NCBI RefSeq assembly: GCF_006438875.1
Contig: NZ_RCZH01000015.1
Coordinates: forward strand, 1-64,000
Source: Flavobacterium pectinovorum
GTDB taxonomy: Bacteria > Bacteroidota > Bacteroidia > Flavobacteriales > Flavobacteriaceae
Direction of reading: 5' to 3'
Length of the DNA stretch: 64,000 nucleotides
Shown here: piece after piece, positions 17,908 to 28,793 of the stretch
How positions within the stretch are numbered: position 1 is the stretch's first letter
Layout: each line of letters opens with the position of its first letter
Made by a program: the position numbers and the translations under genes
The notes under the pieces: model-generated
What the model was told of the DNA's origin: nothing
What the model saw: only the letters and a program-made list of their open reading frames with translations
The model's database searches: none

Positions 17908-18375
17908 ATGCAGAAAATTACACAAGTCAAAGACAATTCTGAATTTGAAATAATAATTGAATTGCTTACAAAGGATGATTATAAAAAAATAACGAAATCA
18001 AATTATTATTTTAATTGGAAAACTGAACAAGAAAACGATGTTTATAAATTAAGAATAATAGATAGCGAAGAAATCTTGGGGTTAATGTCTTTAATAAATT
18101 TCCCTCATGAACAAAGACTTCAAATAAGTTTATTAACTGTTTCAAAAGAGAATAGGGGGAAAAACAAAAAGTACGATCATATTGCAGGTAATTTAATTGC
18201 CTATGCTTGCAGAGAGGCTATCAAATTAGATGGACAAGATGGATGTGTTTCACTTCATCCCAAGACCAAGCTAAAAAAACATTATATGAAGAAATATGGT
18301 ATGGCTGACGGCGGATTACAAATATTTCTGGAAGGCCTAGACTTATTTATATTATTAAAAAAATATAACATATGA
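17908..18375 (+). CDS. GNAT-like acetyltransferase, probable toxin-type partner
   Basis: The protein has 155 residues. The central part, LQISLLTVSKENRGKNKKYD followed by HIAGNLIAYACREAI, has the strand-loop-helix arrangement of GNAT motif A, with an atypical RGxxKxYDxIAG acetyl-CoA loop. HYMKKYGMADGG near the end matches the usual last helix and strand. Its last bases overlap the start of the next gene by 4 bp (ATGA), so the two proteins are translationally coupled. A GNAT enzyme coupled to an HTH protein is a known toxin-antitoxin layout, though a plain acetyltransferase with its regulator is equally possible. Confidence 0.6.
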   Translation: MQKITQVKDNSEFEIIIELLTKDDYKKITKSNYYFNWKTEQENDVYKLRIIDSEEILGLMSLINFPHEQRLQISLLTVSKENRGKNKKYDHIAGNLIAYACREAIKLDGQDGCVSLHPKTKLKKHYMKKYGMADGGLQIFLEGLDLFILLKKYNI

Positions 18376-18896
18376 AAACAGATAAATTAAATAACAAATA
18401 TACTCCTAAAGAACAGGCAGATTCATTCGTTTTTAGAAGAAAGCTTTCTTCTAAAGAAACTAAAGATTCTGTTGATCAGTTAAATCAAGCTAGAAAGAAT
18501 AAAAAAGAACAACTAGGCGAGAGCCAAGCATTATATGCTCGTGTTAAGCAATTGCAATTTCAAATGGAAGATTATGCAAAATCTGAAGTTTATAGAGAAG
18601 ATCTCACTTTTGCAAACTTTCTTCGAAAATATATTAGGTTACGATATAAAATTCAGAAAGATTTTGCAAAAGATATACGAATATCTCCAACTGAATTAAG
18701 CTCAATTTTAACAAGCGGAAGATCTCCAGGTAAAAAAATGATAGTTCGTTTAGAATTACACTCCAATAATGCTATACCTGCTGTAAGCTGGTATAAATTA
18801 TGGGAAAAAGAGAAAGAATATGAATTAAAAACAGATAAGAAAATTAGAACTCAAGAACAAAAAAATGTTCAAAATCGTTTGATTTATGATTTCTAA
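18372..18896 (+). CDS. HTH protein coupled to the GNAT gene (possible antitoxin)
   Basis: The protein has 174 residues. Residues about 30-70 are a charged helical stretch (ARKNKKEQLGESQALYARVK). From about 85 an XRE-like helix-turn-helix is visible: FLRKYIRLRYKIQKDFAKDI, then RISPTELSSILTSGRSPGKK and IVRLELHSNN. The C-terminus is a lysine/glutamate-rich helix. This suits a DNA-binding antitoxin or regulator that binds its own promoter at 17860-17890. Start chosen at the ATGA overlap. Confidence 0.6.
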   Translation: MKTDKLNNKYTPKEQADSFVFRRKLSSKETKDSVDQLNQARKNKKEQLGESQALYARVKQLQFQMEDYAKSEVYREDLTFANFLRKYIRLRYKIQKDFAKDIRISPTELSSILTSGRSPGKKMIVRLELHSNNAIPAVSWYKLWEKEKEYELKTDKKIRTQEQKNVQNRLIYDF

Positions 18897-19257
18897 CATT
18901 AATTTTAATGAATGTACTTTTTATTTATTTCAAAATATAAAGCAATAAATTTTGTGAGTGCACCAATAGGTATACCTGTTTTTAGAAAAGTTTGTAAAAC
19001 CCCGTGTTTATTGGGGTTCGAAATAAGGTTTGTGGAGCCTCTTTCTCCGCTAATAAATTACTTATCAAATTATTGCTTTTTTTGCTTATTTTTACTTTTT
19101 TTAAACACGAATTATAACATTTATTTGAAACAAGTTAAACAACAAAAGTCGCTTTGAAATTGATTAAAAATCAGCCCTTTAAGTTTCGTGGCAACATCGT
19201 GGCACAAGAGGTGGAAAATTTTTAAAAACGCAGGAAATACGCAGGTTTCAAGCTTAA
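18897..19257. other. Non-coding end of the accessory region
   Basis: An 81-codon plus-strand frame at 18912-19157 has no supporting signals and crosses a hairpin (AACCCC/GGGGTT, 18998-19018) that probably ends the GNAT/HTH transcript. Just after it, GGGGTTCGAA (19013) and CCTCTTTCTCCGC (19038) resemble a tRNA-Ser 3' end with extra bases between them. Closer to 19257 are short direct repeats ACGCAGG (19228 and 19239). This could be the arm region of an attachment site. Confidence 0.4.
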
Positions 19258-19280
19258 GGTTCGAAACCTGCTCTCCCCAC
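19241..19280 (+). other. tRNA/tmRNA 3'-end fragment, probable attachment site
   Basis: GGTTCGAAACCTGCTCTCCC with a following CAC (19258-19280) reads as a T-loop (TTCGAAA), a T-stem strand (CCTGC) and a 3' acceptor strand. No 5' half of an RNA gene precedes it. Instead an inverted GCAGGTTTC at 19241-19249 pairs with GAAACCTGC at 19263-19271, as in integrase core sites. This is what remains at the far end when an element integrates into the 3' end of a tRNA or ssrA gene. The donor RNA was not identified. Confidence 0.5.
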
Positions 19281-19281
19281 A

Positions 19282-19313
19282 AAAAGTCCTAATGAAAATT
19301 AGGACTTTTTTTA
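19282..19313 (+). terminator. Intrinsic terminator after the RNA 3' fragment
   Basis: A perfect 12-bp stem (19282-19293 with 19298-19309), GAAA loop and T-run. Two bases separate it from the tRNA/tmRNA-like 3' end, as for a genuine RNA gene terminator. The remaining gap to 19448 shows only a 25-codon possible coding tail. Confidence 0.85.
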
Positions 19314-19448
19314 TGCTTAAATTTCACTGCTAAAAATTCTAAATTCAAACCTTCAATAAATTTAAAAAACACATAAAACCGGATCAATACGAAAACCTGT
19401 GGATTTGGAAAATTCATCAAGATCTTAAATCAGTTTGATTTAAATGTA

Positions 19449-20948
19449 CTAGTCCATATAAAACCACTCCTTGACTTTTTCAGCAATACTCTCTTCGCCT
19501 GCCAAATGTTCGAACTCGTTGGTACGGGGATTATACTTATACATCATCTGCCATTCTGTATAGTAAACAGCAATCTTTTGTATGGCATCACAAATAAATA
19601 ACAAATTGTCGTTTGACATGGTAGGATGCAGCGAAAGACGCACCCAGCCAGGTTTATTACTGAGATCTACCTGAAGTATCCCATTAGTAATTGCTTTAGA
19701 CTCGATTTGATCAATTTCGAAAAGTGTATGCGCATATGTACTGGCACATGACCATCCTCCTCTTGCCTGAATTCCGAAACGATCATTTAAGAGCCTGACG
19801 ATTAAATTGTAATGGATATTTTCGATTATAAATGAAACACAGCCTATTCGTTCCGTTTTAAGATCGCCTAAAATAGACAATCCTTCTATTTTTTGAAGCG
19901 AGCTGTAACAAAGGTCTAGCAGTTCTTTTTCTCTGTTTTTCATGTTCTGGATTCCCATTTGATCTTTTAATTCGAGACACAAAGCTGTTCGCATGACTTG
20001 CAAAAAACCCGGAGTTCCGCCATCTTCTTTTACTTCAATATCATTGCTATAATGATAACTGCCCCACGGATTGGTGAATTTTACATTTCCTCCACCTGGA
20101 TTATCAGGAAAATTGGCGCGATACAATTTTTTATTAAAAACCAAAACACCACAAGTTCCTGGACCACCCAAAAATTTATGCGGAGAAAAGAAAATTGCAT
20201 CCAATCTTTCCTCTTCATTTTCAGGATGCATATTAATTTCAACATAGGGTGCTGAAGCAGCAAAATCGACAAAACAAAATCCATCATGTTCATGCATAAT
20301 TTTTGCCAGTTCATGATAAGGAGTAATAATTCCTGTAACATTCGAACAAGCCGTAAACGAACCAATTTTCAAACTTCGATTGGCATATTTCTTAAGTTCT
20401 TCCGTTAATATTTTTGGATCAACCAAATTATTATTTCCCGCTGGCAAAACCACAACATCAGCAATTGTTTCATACCAGGGAACCTGATTAGAATGATGTT
20501 CCATATGCGTAATAAAAACAACTGGTCTTTCATCATCAAATTGCAGTTTTACATTGTAAATATTATCTGGAGAACGAAGTCCCATAATTCGTTGCAATTT
20601 TGACAAAGCGCCCGTCATTCCAGTTCCTGTGGTTACCAGACAATCATTTTCATTTGCATTTACGTGTTTTTTAATTAGCGATCTTGCGTGTTGATAACCA
20701 TAAGTGGATGATTTTCCGGTTTCGCTTGAAAACGAATGTGTATTGGCAATCATCGGGCCTATTTTATTGAGCATAATATCCTCAATTGGAAGATACAATC
20801 TTCCGCTGGCAATCCAGTCTGCGTATACTATTTTTTGGTTTCCATAAACCGATTCGAAAGTATGATTAATGCCAACCGTATTTTCTCTAAACTTTGAGAA
20901 ATATTTTTCCAAAAGCGTTTCTGCTATTTTATCTGAAATTGTTTCCAT
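19449..20948 (-). CDS. Class V PLP-dependent aminotransferase (cysteine-desulfurase-like)
   Basis: The protein has 499 residues, longer than SufS or IscS. It shows YADWIASGRLYLPIE at the start, GTGMTGALSKLQRI, VFITHMEHHSNQVPW, the PLP-binding Lys258 in FFSPHKFLGGPGTCG, and a Cys401 in QARGGWSCASTYAH where desulfurases carry the catalytic cysteine. Desulfurase or selenocysteine-lyase-like chemistry is possible; a specific substrate cannot be read. It follows the DsbD-like gene by 20 bp and is probably its operon partner, which hints at sulfur or thiol metabolism. It is not close in sequence to the SufS at 14950. Confidence 0.75.
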   Translation of the reverse strand: METISDKIAETLLEKYFSKFRENTVGINHTFESVYGNQKIVYADWIASGRLYLPIEDIMLNKIGPMIANTHSFSSETGKSSTYGYQHARSLIKKHVNANENDCLVTTGTGMTGALSKLQRIMGLRSPDNIYNVKLQFDDERPVVFITHMEHHSNQVPWYETIADVVVLPAGNNNLVDPKILTEELKKYANRSLKIGSFTACSNVTGIITPYHELAKIMHEHDGFCFVDFAASAPYVEINMHPENEEERLDAIFFSPHKFLGGPGTCGVLVFNKKLYRANFPDNPGGGNVKFTNPWGSYHYSNDIEVKEDGGTPGFLQVMRTALCLELKDQMGIQNMKNREKELLDLCYSSLQKIEGLSILGDLKTERIGCVSFIIENIHYNLIVRLLNDRFGIQARGGWSCASTYAHTLFEIDQIESKAITNGILQVDLSNKPGWVRLSLHPTMSNDNLLFICDAIQKIAVYYTEWQMMYKYNPRTNEFEHLAGEESIAEKVKEWFYMD

Positions 20949-20968
20949 CTCTGTCTTTTTAAAAATAC

Positions 20969-22972
20969 CTATTTTTTAAAATTTTTGATACCGGAATTCA
21001 GCCAATTGAAATAATTCTCAATATCCGGATTGTAAGCCGAAGGTTCAGCCAGATTAGCGCTGTTGTGATCTACAATTACATAAAAAGGCTGCGCATTTGC
21101 TTTGTAAGTTTTGATTTGTAAATCACTCCATTTGTTACCAATTGTTTTGATTTTTTTTCCGGTCGTTTGAGAAACATATTGCTCATTTTCCAGTAGTTCT
21201 TTTTTATCATCAACATAAAGCGAAATAAGCACTACATCATTTTTTAAAACATTTAAAACTTTCGGATCTGACCAAACGAGTTCTTCCATTTTTCTACAAT
21301 TCACACAAGCATATCCTGTAAAATCCAGTAAAACGGGTTTTCCACCTTTTTTAGCGAATTCCATTCCTTTATCATAATCATGAAAAGTGATAATATCCTG
21401 TGGGCCATATTCGGAACCTTCGGGCAAAAGGGATTCAGCTGCGTTTCCTGAATTCTTAGTAAAACCAACTCCATATGGCGATTCACTGTATTGCATTGGA
21501 GGCGCAAATCCGCTGATTAATTTTAGAGGCGCGCCCCAAAGTCCCGGAATCAAATAGATCGTAAAACTTAAAACTACCAAACCAAAACCTAATCTTCCAA
21601 CTGAAATATGATTTAAAGGCGAATCGTGCGGCAAAGTAATTTTTCCGAATAAATAGAACGCCAATGTTCCAAAAACTGCAATCCAAATCGTTAAAAAAAC
21701 TTCTCTTTCCAACCAATGCAATTGCAGAACCAAATCGGCATTTGATAAAAATTTGAAAGCCAAAGCCAATTCTAAAAATCCAAGAACCACTTTTACGGTA
21801 TTCAGCCATCCTCCAGATTTTGGCAAAGCGTTCAACCATCCCGGAAAAGCAGCAAACAAAGAAAAAGGTAAGGCAATTGCAGTTGAAAATCCTAACATTC
21901 CAACAATTGGCGCGATTCCGCCTTTTGAAGCTGCCTCGACCAACAATGTTCCCACAATTGGACCCGTACAGGAAAATGATACAATGGCTAAAGCTAAAGC
22001 CATAAAGAAAATCCCAATTAATCCACCTCGATCAGCTTGCGAATCAACTTTATTCGCCAACGCGTTTGGCAACATGATTTCGAAAGCACCTAAAAAAGAA
22101 ATCGCAAAAACAACCAATAAAACAAAGAAAATAAGATTGAACCAAACATTTGTAGAAAGTGCATTTAGAGAATCCGCGCCAAAAACGGCGGTTACAATTG
22201 AACCTAATAATACATAAATAATAATGATTGAAAATCCGTAAATCAACGCATTTCTGATTCCGGCAGCTTTCGTTTTGCTTTGTTTTGTAAAATAACTTAC
22301 CGTCATTGGGATCATCGGGAAAACACAAGGCGTTAACAATGCCGCAAAACCTGATAAAAATGCGATGATAAAAATGCTTACCAAACCTCTTGATTCATTT
22401 TTTTTACCAGAAGCTACAACTGCTTTTTCAGCTTTTACTTCTTCTTTTACTGTTACGTTTTCTTCTGAAACTGAATTATTATTTACAACCGCATTTTCTT
22501 CGGCTGCAGCGATTTTTTTACCATTCGGAATTTTAAAAGATAACTCCTCAGATGACGGAGGCAAACAATTACTGTCGTCACAAACCATAAACTCAACTTC
22601 GGCAGCAATATTGGTAATTTCATCTGAATTGAATTTTACTTTCTGTGTAAAAAGTGCCTTCTCTTCAAAATATTTGATTTTCATATTGAAGATTTTATCT
22701 ACCACTTCATGTCCTTTTCCTTCAGTAGTTTTTCCAACTAAATCAAAGTTTTTCTTTGGATTTTTAAAGTTAAAAGCTGTCGCCGATGGACCTCCTTCTT
22801 CAATATATTGCCCGTACAAATGCCATCCCGCCTGAATTGCAGCTTCGGCTTTTAAAATATATTCTTTATCGGATACTTTTTCTACAGAAGTAGTCCATTT
22901 TACAGGATTGTACATTTGTCCAAACATACTGCAACTTAGCAGAAACAGTAAGATTGTTATGATATTTTTCAT
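20969..22972 (-). CDS. dsbD: DsbD-like thiol:disulfide interchange protein
   Basis: Start chosen at 22972 (MKNIITILLFLLSCSMFGQ, a signal peptide); an upstream in-frame ATG at 23026 would put a polar tail before it. Domains in order: a periplasmic N-terminal domain with a redox pair in VCDDSNCLPP; a membrane domain of about eight helices with TPCVFPMIPMT and SFSCTGPIVGTLL, whose cysteines carry electrons across the membrane; and a C-terminal thioredoxin domain with YACVNCRKME (Cys556, Cys559). It brings reducing power from cytoplasmic thioredoxin to the periplasm. About 667 residues, close to the usual length. Probably co-transcribed with the aminotransferase. Confidence 0.9.
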   Translation of the reverse strand: MKNIITILLFLLSCSMFGQMYNPVKWTTSVEKVSDKEYILKAEAAIQAGWHLYGQYIEEGGPSATAFNFKNPKKNFDLVGKTTEGKGHEVVDKIFNMKIKYFEEKALFTQKVKFNSDEITNIAAEVEFMVCDDSNCLPPSSEELSFKIPNGKKIAAAEENAVVNNNSVSEENVTVKEEVKAEKAVVASGKKNESRGLVSIFIIAFLSGFAALLTPCVFPMIPMTVSYFTKQSKTKAAGIRNALIYGFSIIIIYVLLGSIVTAVFGADSLNALSTNVWFNLIFFVLLVVFAISFLGAFEIMLPNALANKVDSQADRGGLIGIFFMALALAIVSFSCTGPIVGTLLVEAASKGGIAPIVGMLGFSTAIALPFSLFAAFPGWLNALPKSGGWLNTVKVVLGFLELALAFKFLSNADLVLQLHWLEREVFLTIWIAVFGTLAFYLFGKITLPHDSPLNHISVGRLGFGLVVLSFTIYLIPGLWGAPLKLISGFAPPMQYSESPYGVGFTKNSGNAAESLLPEGSEYGPQDIITFHDYDKGMEFAKKGGKPVLLDFTGYACVNCRKMEELVWSDPKVLNVLKNDVVLISLYVDDKKELLENEQYVSQTTGKKIKTIGNKWSDLQIKTYKANAQPFYVIVDHNSANLAEPSAYNPDIENYFNWLNSGIKNFKK

Positions 22973-23004
22973 TGTTTTATGGTTTGATATTTTTGTTTTT
23001 GTTT

Positions 23005-23036
23005 TAAAAAAAAGAGCTGTCGGCAAACAGCTCTTT
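23005..23036 (-). terminator. Intrinsic terminator, minus strand
   Basis: A perfect 10-bp stem (AAAGAGCTGT with ACAGCTCTTT, 23011-23020 and 23027-23036) is followed on the minus strand by a run of T. It lies 38 bp before the DsbD start and so ends transcription arriving from the M16 peptidase side. Confidence 0.85.
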
Positions 23037-23129
23037 CAGGTCTTTCACAGAAATTTGCTTACTAATTCAGTTTCTAATATTAAAAAATGAAAGACAACTA
23101 TTAAAATTATTTTTGGTTTCAGGTTCTGA

Positions 23130-23393
23130 TAACTTTGTCAAAGTTTCGAACCAAGAGCGTAAGGAAATTTATCGAAAGCCTAAACTCAAAGTTGATATAC
23201 GCATTTTTGTCATTTCGACCGAAGGGAGAAATCACATAAAGTAGCTCGGCAACAGTGCGTTCTCCCCGCGTGTGATTTCTCCCTTCGGTCGAAATGACAA
23301 GATTGTGGCTACTTTGTGTGTGTTTTTTTTGAAATCTTTTCAAATTAAAGTTCCTTACACTCTTGGTTTCGAACTTTGACAAAGTTTGATCCC
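23130..23393. repeat. Long nested inverted repeat (REP/MITE-like)
   Basis: An inner perfect 28-bp inverted repeat (23209-23236 with 23271-23298, GTCATTTCGACCGAAGGGAG core) sits inside an outer one of roughly 35-40 bp (from about 23130 and up to about 23393, AACTTTGTCAAAGTTTCGAA and CCAAGAGYGTAAGGAA). The inner part belongs to the same family as repeats at 50350-50510 and 59750-60245. It fills the gap between the M16 gene and the terminator at 23011. It contains no gene. Confidence 0.85.
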
Positions 23394-23402
23394 TACTTTA
23401 AT

Positions 23403-26234
<2,832 letters not shown>

Positions 26235-26254
26235 TTTTTTAATTGAGATGTTTT

Positions 26255-26372
26255 TGTAGTTTTCAGTTTTCAGTCTCAGTTTTCAGTCTCAGTTTTCAGT
26301 TTACGGTTTTCTTTGATACTGAGACTGAGACTGTGACTGTGACTGTGACTGCGACTGCGACTGAAAACTGAT
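26255..26372. repeat. Simple-sequence region between the M16 and TlpA genes
   Basis: Direct repeats of CAGTTTTCAGTCT (period about 15) are followed by a GACTGA/GACTGT/GACTGC hexamer run and then GACTGAAAACTG. The two halves are inverted relative to each other, so the whole can fold into an imperfect hairpin. It may slow or end transcription before the M16 gene. Confidence 0.75.
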
Positions 26373-27506
26373 TTAAGATTTACTGAAAATTTCTTTCAAT
26401 TTTGCCTGAAGTGCTTCTTCTCTAAGATTTTTGGCGACAATTTTTCCATCAGGTCCAATTAAATAATTTGTTGGAACCAGTTTCACTCCGTATAAAATAG
26501 CAGCCTCATTTTTCCAACCTTTTAAATCAGAAACATGTGTCCAGGTTAAACCGTCTTTTTCGATGGCTTTTTCCCAAAGATTCTTTTTATCGTCAAGCGA
26601 AACACCTAAAACATTGAATCCTTTATCGTGATATGTTTTATAAGCCAAAAGTACATTTGGGTTTTCTTTACGACATGGACCACACCAGGAAGCCCAAAAA
26701 TCAACTAATACATATTTACCTTTATAATCTGATAATTTTACGATTTTTCCGTTTACATCTGTTTGAGAAAATTCAGGAGCCAGAACTCCTACAGCCGTTT
26801 TATCGTTAAGATCAATTGCAGTTTTTATTTTTTTTCCGAAATAAGACTTTTGAATTTCAGGAGTCAAAATTCCATAATATTTTTTTACTTGTTCAGGAGT
26901 TCCGTACGTTACCAAACGGTCATCGAGTACTAAAGCTCCGGCAATTTTATCTTTGTGCGATTCAATAAACTTATAGGTAAGATTATCTGCAAGCGTTTGT
27001 AAATCGGTCCAACGTTTGTCCATCAGTGCTTTTTGTTCCGGAGTTGGTTTCACTTTTCCGTTTTGAGATATCGAATCAGAAGCTTTGTAAACCGGTTCTG
27101 CAATACTTTGGATTTTTTTAAATTCGTTTTTATAATATCCCGAATAAATAGAATCCTGCGTTGCACCAATCAGTTTTGCTGTGAAGATTGAGTCTTTATT
27201 TGCAGCAAAAGCAATGGTTTCATTTGACAGAATAAAAACTCTTCCGTATTCTTGTCCTTTTAATTTAATGCTGTATCGAAGTGGTTCTTCTACTTTTCCT
27301 GAAAACGTAAAATGACCGTCCAGAATTTTAGTCGAATCTTTTAAGATGTTTTTATCTCCGCCAACAAATTCCAGATAAATCATTCCGTCTTTTTGCCCCG
27401 GAATGTTTCCGTTAATAGTGTATCCTTCGTACTTTTTAGAGCAAGAAGTGATTGTGCTTATTAGCGTTAATGCCAATAAACCAGATTTTAAAATAGTACT
27501 TTTCAT
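26373..27506 (-). CDS. TlpA-like thioredoxin lipoprotein with DUF4369-type domain (first)
   Basis: The protein has 377 residues. The signal peptide ends at a lipobox-like STITSC, so it is probably a membrane lipoprotein. Residues about 28-120 are the small beta domain found before many Bacteroidota thioredoxins (GYTINGNIPGQKDGMIYLEF). A helical middle follows, then an AhpC/TSA-thioredoxin domain with WASWCGPCRKEN (Cys275, Cys278). It probably reduces disulfides in the periplasm, perhaps in peptide substrates or the neighbouring M16 protease. Second of two tandem paralogues, 31 bp downstream of the other. Confidence 0.85.
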   Translation of the reverse strand: MKSTILKSGLLALTLISTITSCSKKYEGYTINGNIPGQKDGMIYLEFVGGDKNILKDSTKILDGHFTFSGKVEEPLRYSIKLKGQEYGRVFILSNETIAFAANKDSIFTAKLIGATQDSIYSGYYKNEFKKIQSIAEPVYKASDSISQNGKVKPTPEQKALMDKRWTDLQTLADNLTYKFIESHKDKIAGALVLDDRLVTYGTPEQVKKYYGILTPEIQKSYFGKKIKTAIDLNDKTAVGVLAPEFSQTDVNGKIVKLSDYKGKYVLVDFWASWCGPCRKENPNVLLAYKTYHDKGFNVLGVSLDDKKNLWEKAIEKDGLTWTHVSDLKGWKNEAAILYGVKLVPTNYLIGPDGKIVAKNLREEALQAKLKEIFSKS

Positions 27507-27537
27507 GTTGATATTTTTTTTAGTTTAAAAAGTCAAA

Positions 27538-28731
27538 TTAGGACTTTAAGAGTTCTTTCAGTTTTTCTTCTAAAGCAGGACCGCGTAAATCATCAGAAAT
27601 AATTACCCCTTTACTGTCAACTAAATAGGTTGCGGGAATCGTTTTTACATTAAATGCTTTACTCACTTTATCATCGTCATGTAAATTTGGCCATTGCATA
27701 TTTTCCTGTACTAATGCTTTCTGCCACGCTTTTTCATCTCTATCGATCGAAATACTCAATACTTCAAATCCTTTTTCTGAATAATTGGTATAAGCGGTTT
27801 TTAGATTTGGAATTTCTTTACGGCAAGGCGCGCACCAGGAAGCCCAGAAGTCTATTAAAATATATTTTTTACCGGAAACGATGTCTTTTACACTAAGCGG
27901 ATTTCCGTTTTTATCATTTAATTTAAAATTAGCAACACTGGTTCCTATCAAAGATTTAGGATTTAAGTCTTTATCAACCAATTGTCCGTAGTAACTTTTT
28001 TTGGCTGTTTCTGAAAATTGTTCAAAAACCGGTTTCTGATCTGGCGTAAAATAACTGTATTGTGTCATCATGAAAAATGGTCCCCACCAAGTCGCTTTAT
28101 GTTTCGAAATTAAATTCTCTGAACTTGACTGTACTTTAGCAAAAAAAGCTTTTTCTTTTGCTTCAAAACTTTTCCATTCCGGTGTATTTGCTACAGAATC
28201 CATTAGCTTTTTATTTCCTGATACTCTTGCATTCGAATATAGTTTTGCAATTTCCTCAGTCCCTTTATGATAGTCTTCGTAATCTTTATTTAATTCTTCT
28301 CTAAAAGCAGTTTCTTTTTTTAAATAGGCATCGGCTTTAGATCCTGAAACCAATTCGTTTTTAAAAGTAATTCTATCGTCTTCCTTTTTTAAAACTTGGG
28401 CATCTGCTGTTATTTTTATTTTAGAATTTTCAACTAAAACCGGAATTAGTCCTTTATTTTTTCCAAATGAAACATAAAAAAAACGAGGTTCATTTAATTT
28501 TCCTGTAAAGGTAAATTTGCCGTCTTTTATTGTGGTTTCGGCAACTGGCGTTTCTGAGAGATGCGTTGCTCCGGGAATTAATTGAACTATTGTTCCATCT
28601 TCGATTCCACTGATGTTGCCTTCAAGCGTATAAGATGCGGGTGCGGCTTTTTTGTTCTGTGCCTGATTGCTGAAAGAAACTATAAACGCGCAAATACACA
28701 ACCCTAATAATTTATGTTTAATAGTGTTCAT
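27538..28731 (-). CDS. TlpA-like thioredoxin with DUF4369-type domain (second)
   Basis: The protein has 397 residues, with a signal peptide (KLLGLCICAFIVSFSNQAQ). Its layout matches the paralogue at 26373: N-terminal beta domain (YTLEGNISGIEDGTIVQLI), charged helical middle, and C-terminal thioredoxin domain with WASWCAPCRKEI (Cys300, Cys303). The middle position of the CxxC is Ala-Pro rather than Gly-Pro, so the two may differ in redox potential. It sits between susD and the other thioredoxin gene; a hairpin at 28752-28786 precedes it. Confidence 0.85.
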   Translation of the reverse strand: MNTIKHKLLGLCICAFIVSFSNQAQNKKAAPASYTLEGNISGIEDGTIVQLIPGATHLSETPVAETTIKDGKFTFTGKLNEPRFFYVSFGKNKGLIPVLVENSKIKITADAQVLKKEDDRITFKNELVSGSKADAYLKKETAFREELNKDYEDYHKGTEEIAKLYSNARVSGNKKLMDSVANTPEWKSFEAKEKAFFAKVQSSSENLISKHKATWWGPFFMMTQYSYFTPDQKPVFEQFSETAKKSYYGQLVDKDLNPKSLIGTSVANFKLNDKNGNPLSVKDIVSGKKYILIDFWASWCAPCRKEIPNLKTAYTNYSEKGFEVLSISIDRDEKAWQKALVQENMQWPNLHDDDKVSKAFNVKTIPATYLVDSKGVIISDDLRGPALEEKLKELLKS

Positions 28732-28751
28732 TTTTTGATATTTTTTAGATT

Positions 28752-28786
28752 AAGCTTCCCTTTCAGAACTTCTGATCAGGAAGCTT
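28752..28786. terminator. Hairpin between susD and the thioredoxin genes
   Basis: AAGCTTCC (28752-28759) pairs with GGAAGCTT (28779-28786), and the loop contains an inner TCAGA/TCTGA stem. There is no strong T-run, so it may adjust rather than end expression of the downstream genes. Confidence 0.45.
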
Positions 28787-28793
28787 TGAAATT

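Noticed and set aside
19013..19050. tRNA-Ser gene or second attachment site
   Set aside because: GGGGTTCGAA and CCTCTTTCTCCGC resemble the two strands of a T-arm and acceptor, but about 15 extra bases separate them and no 5' half exists. Mentioned only as a resemblance.
18912..19157. 81-residue plus-strand gene
   Set aside because: It crosses a hairpin terminator and a tRNA-like stretch and has no family features or ribosome-binding context.
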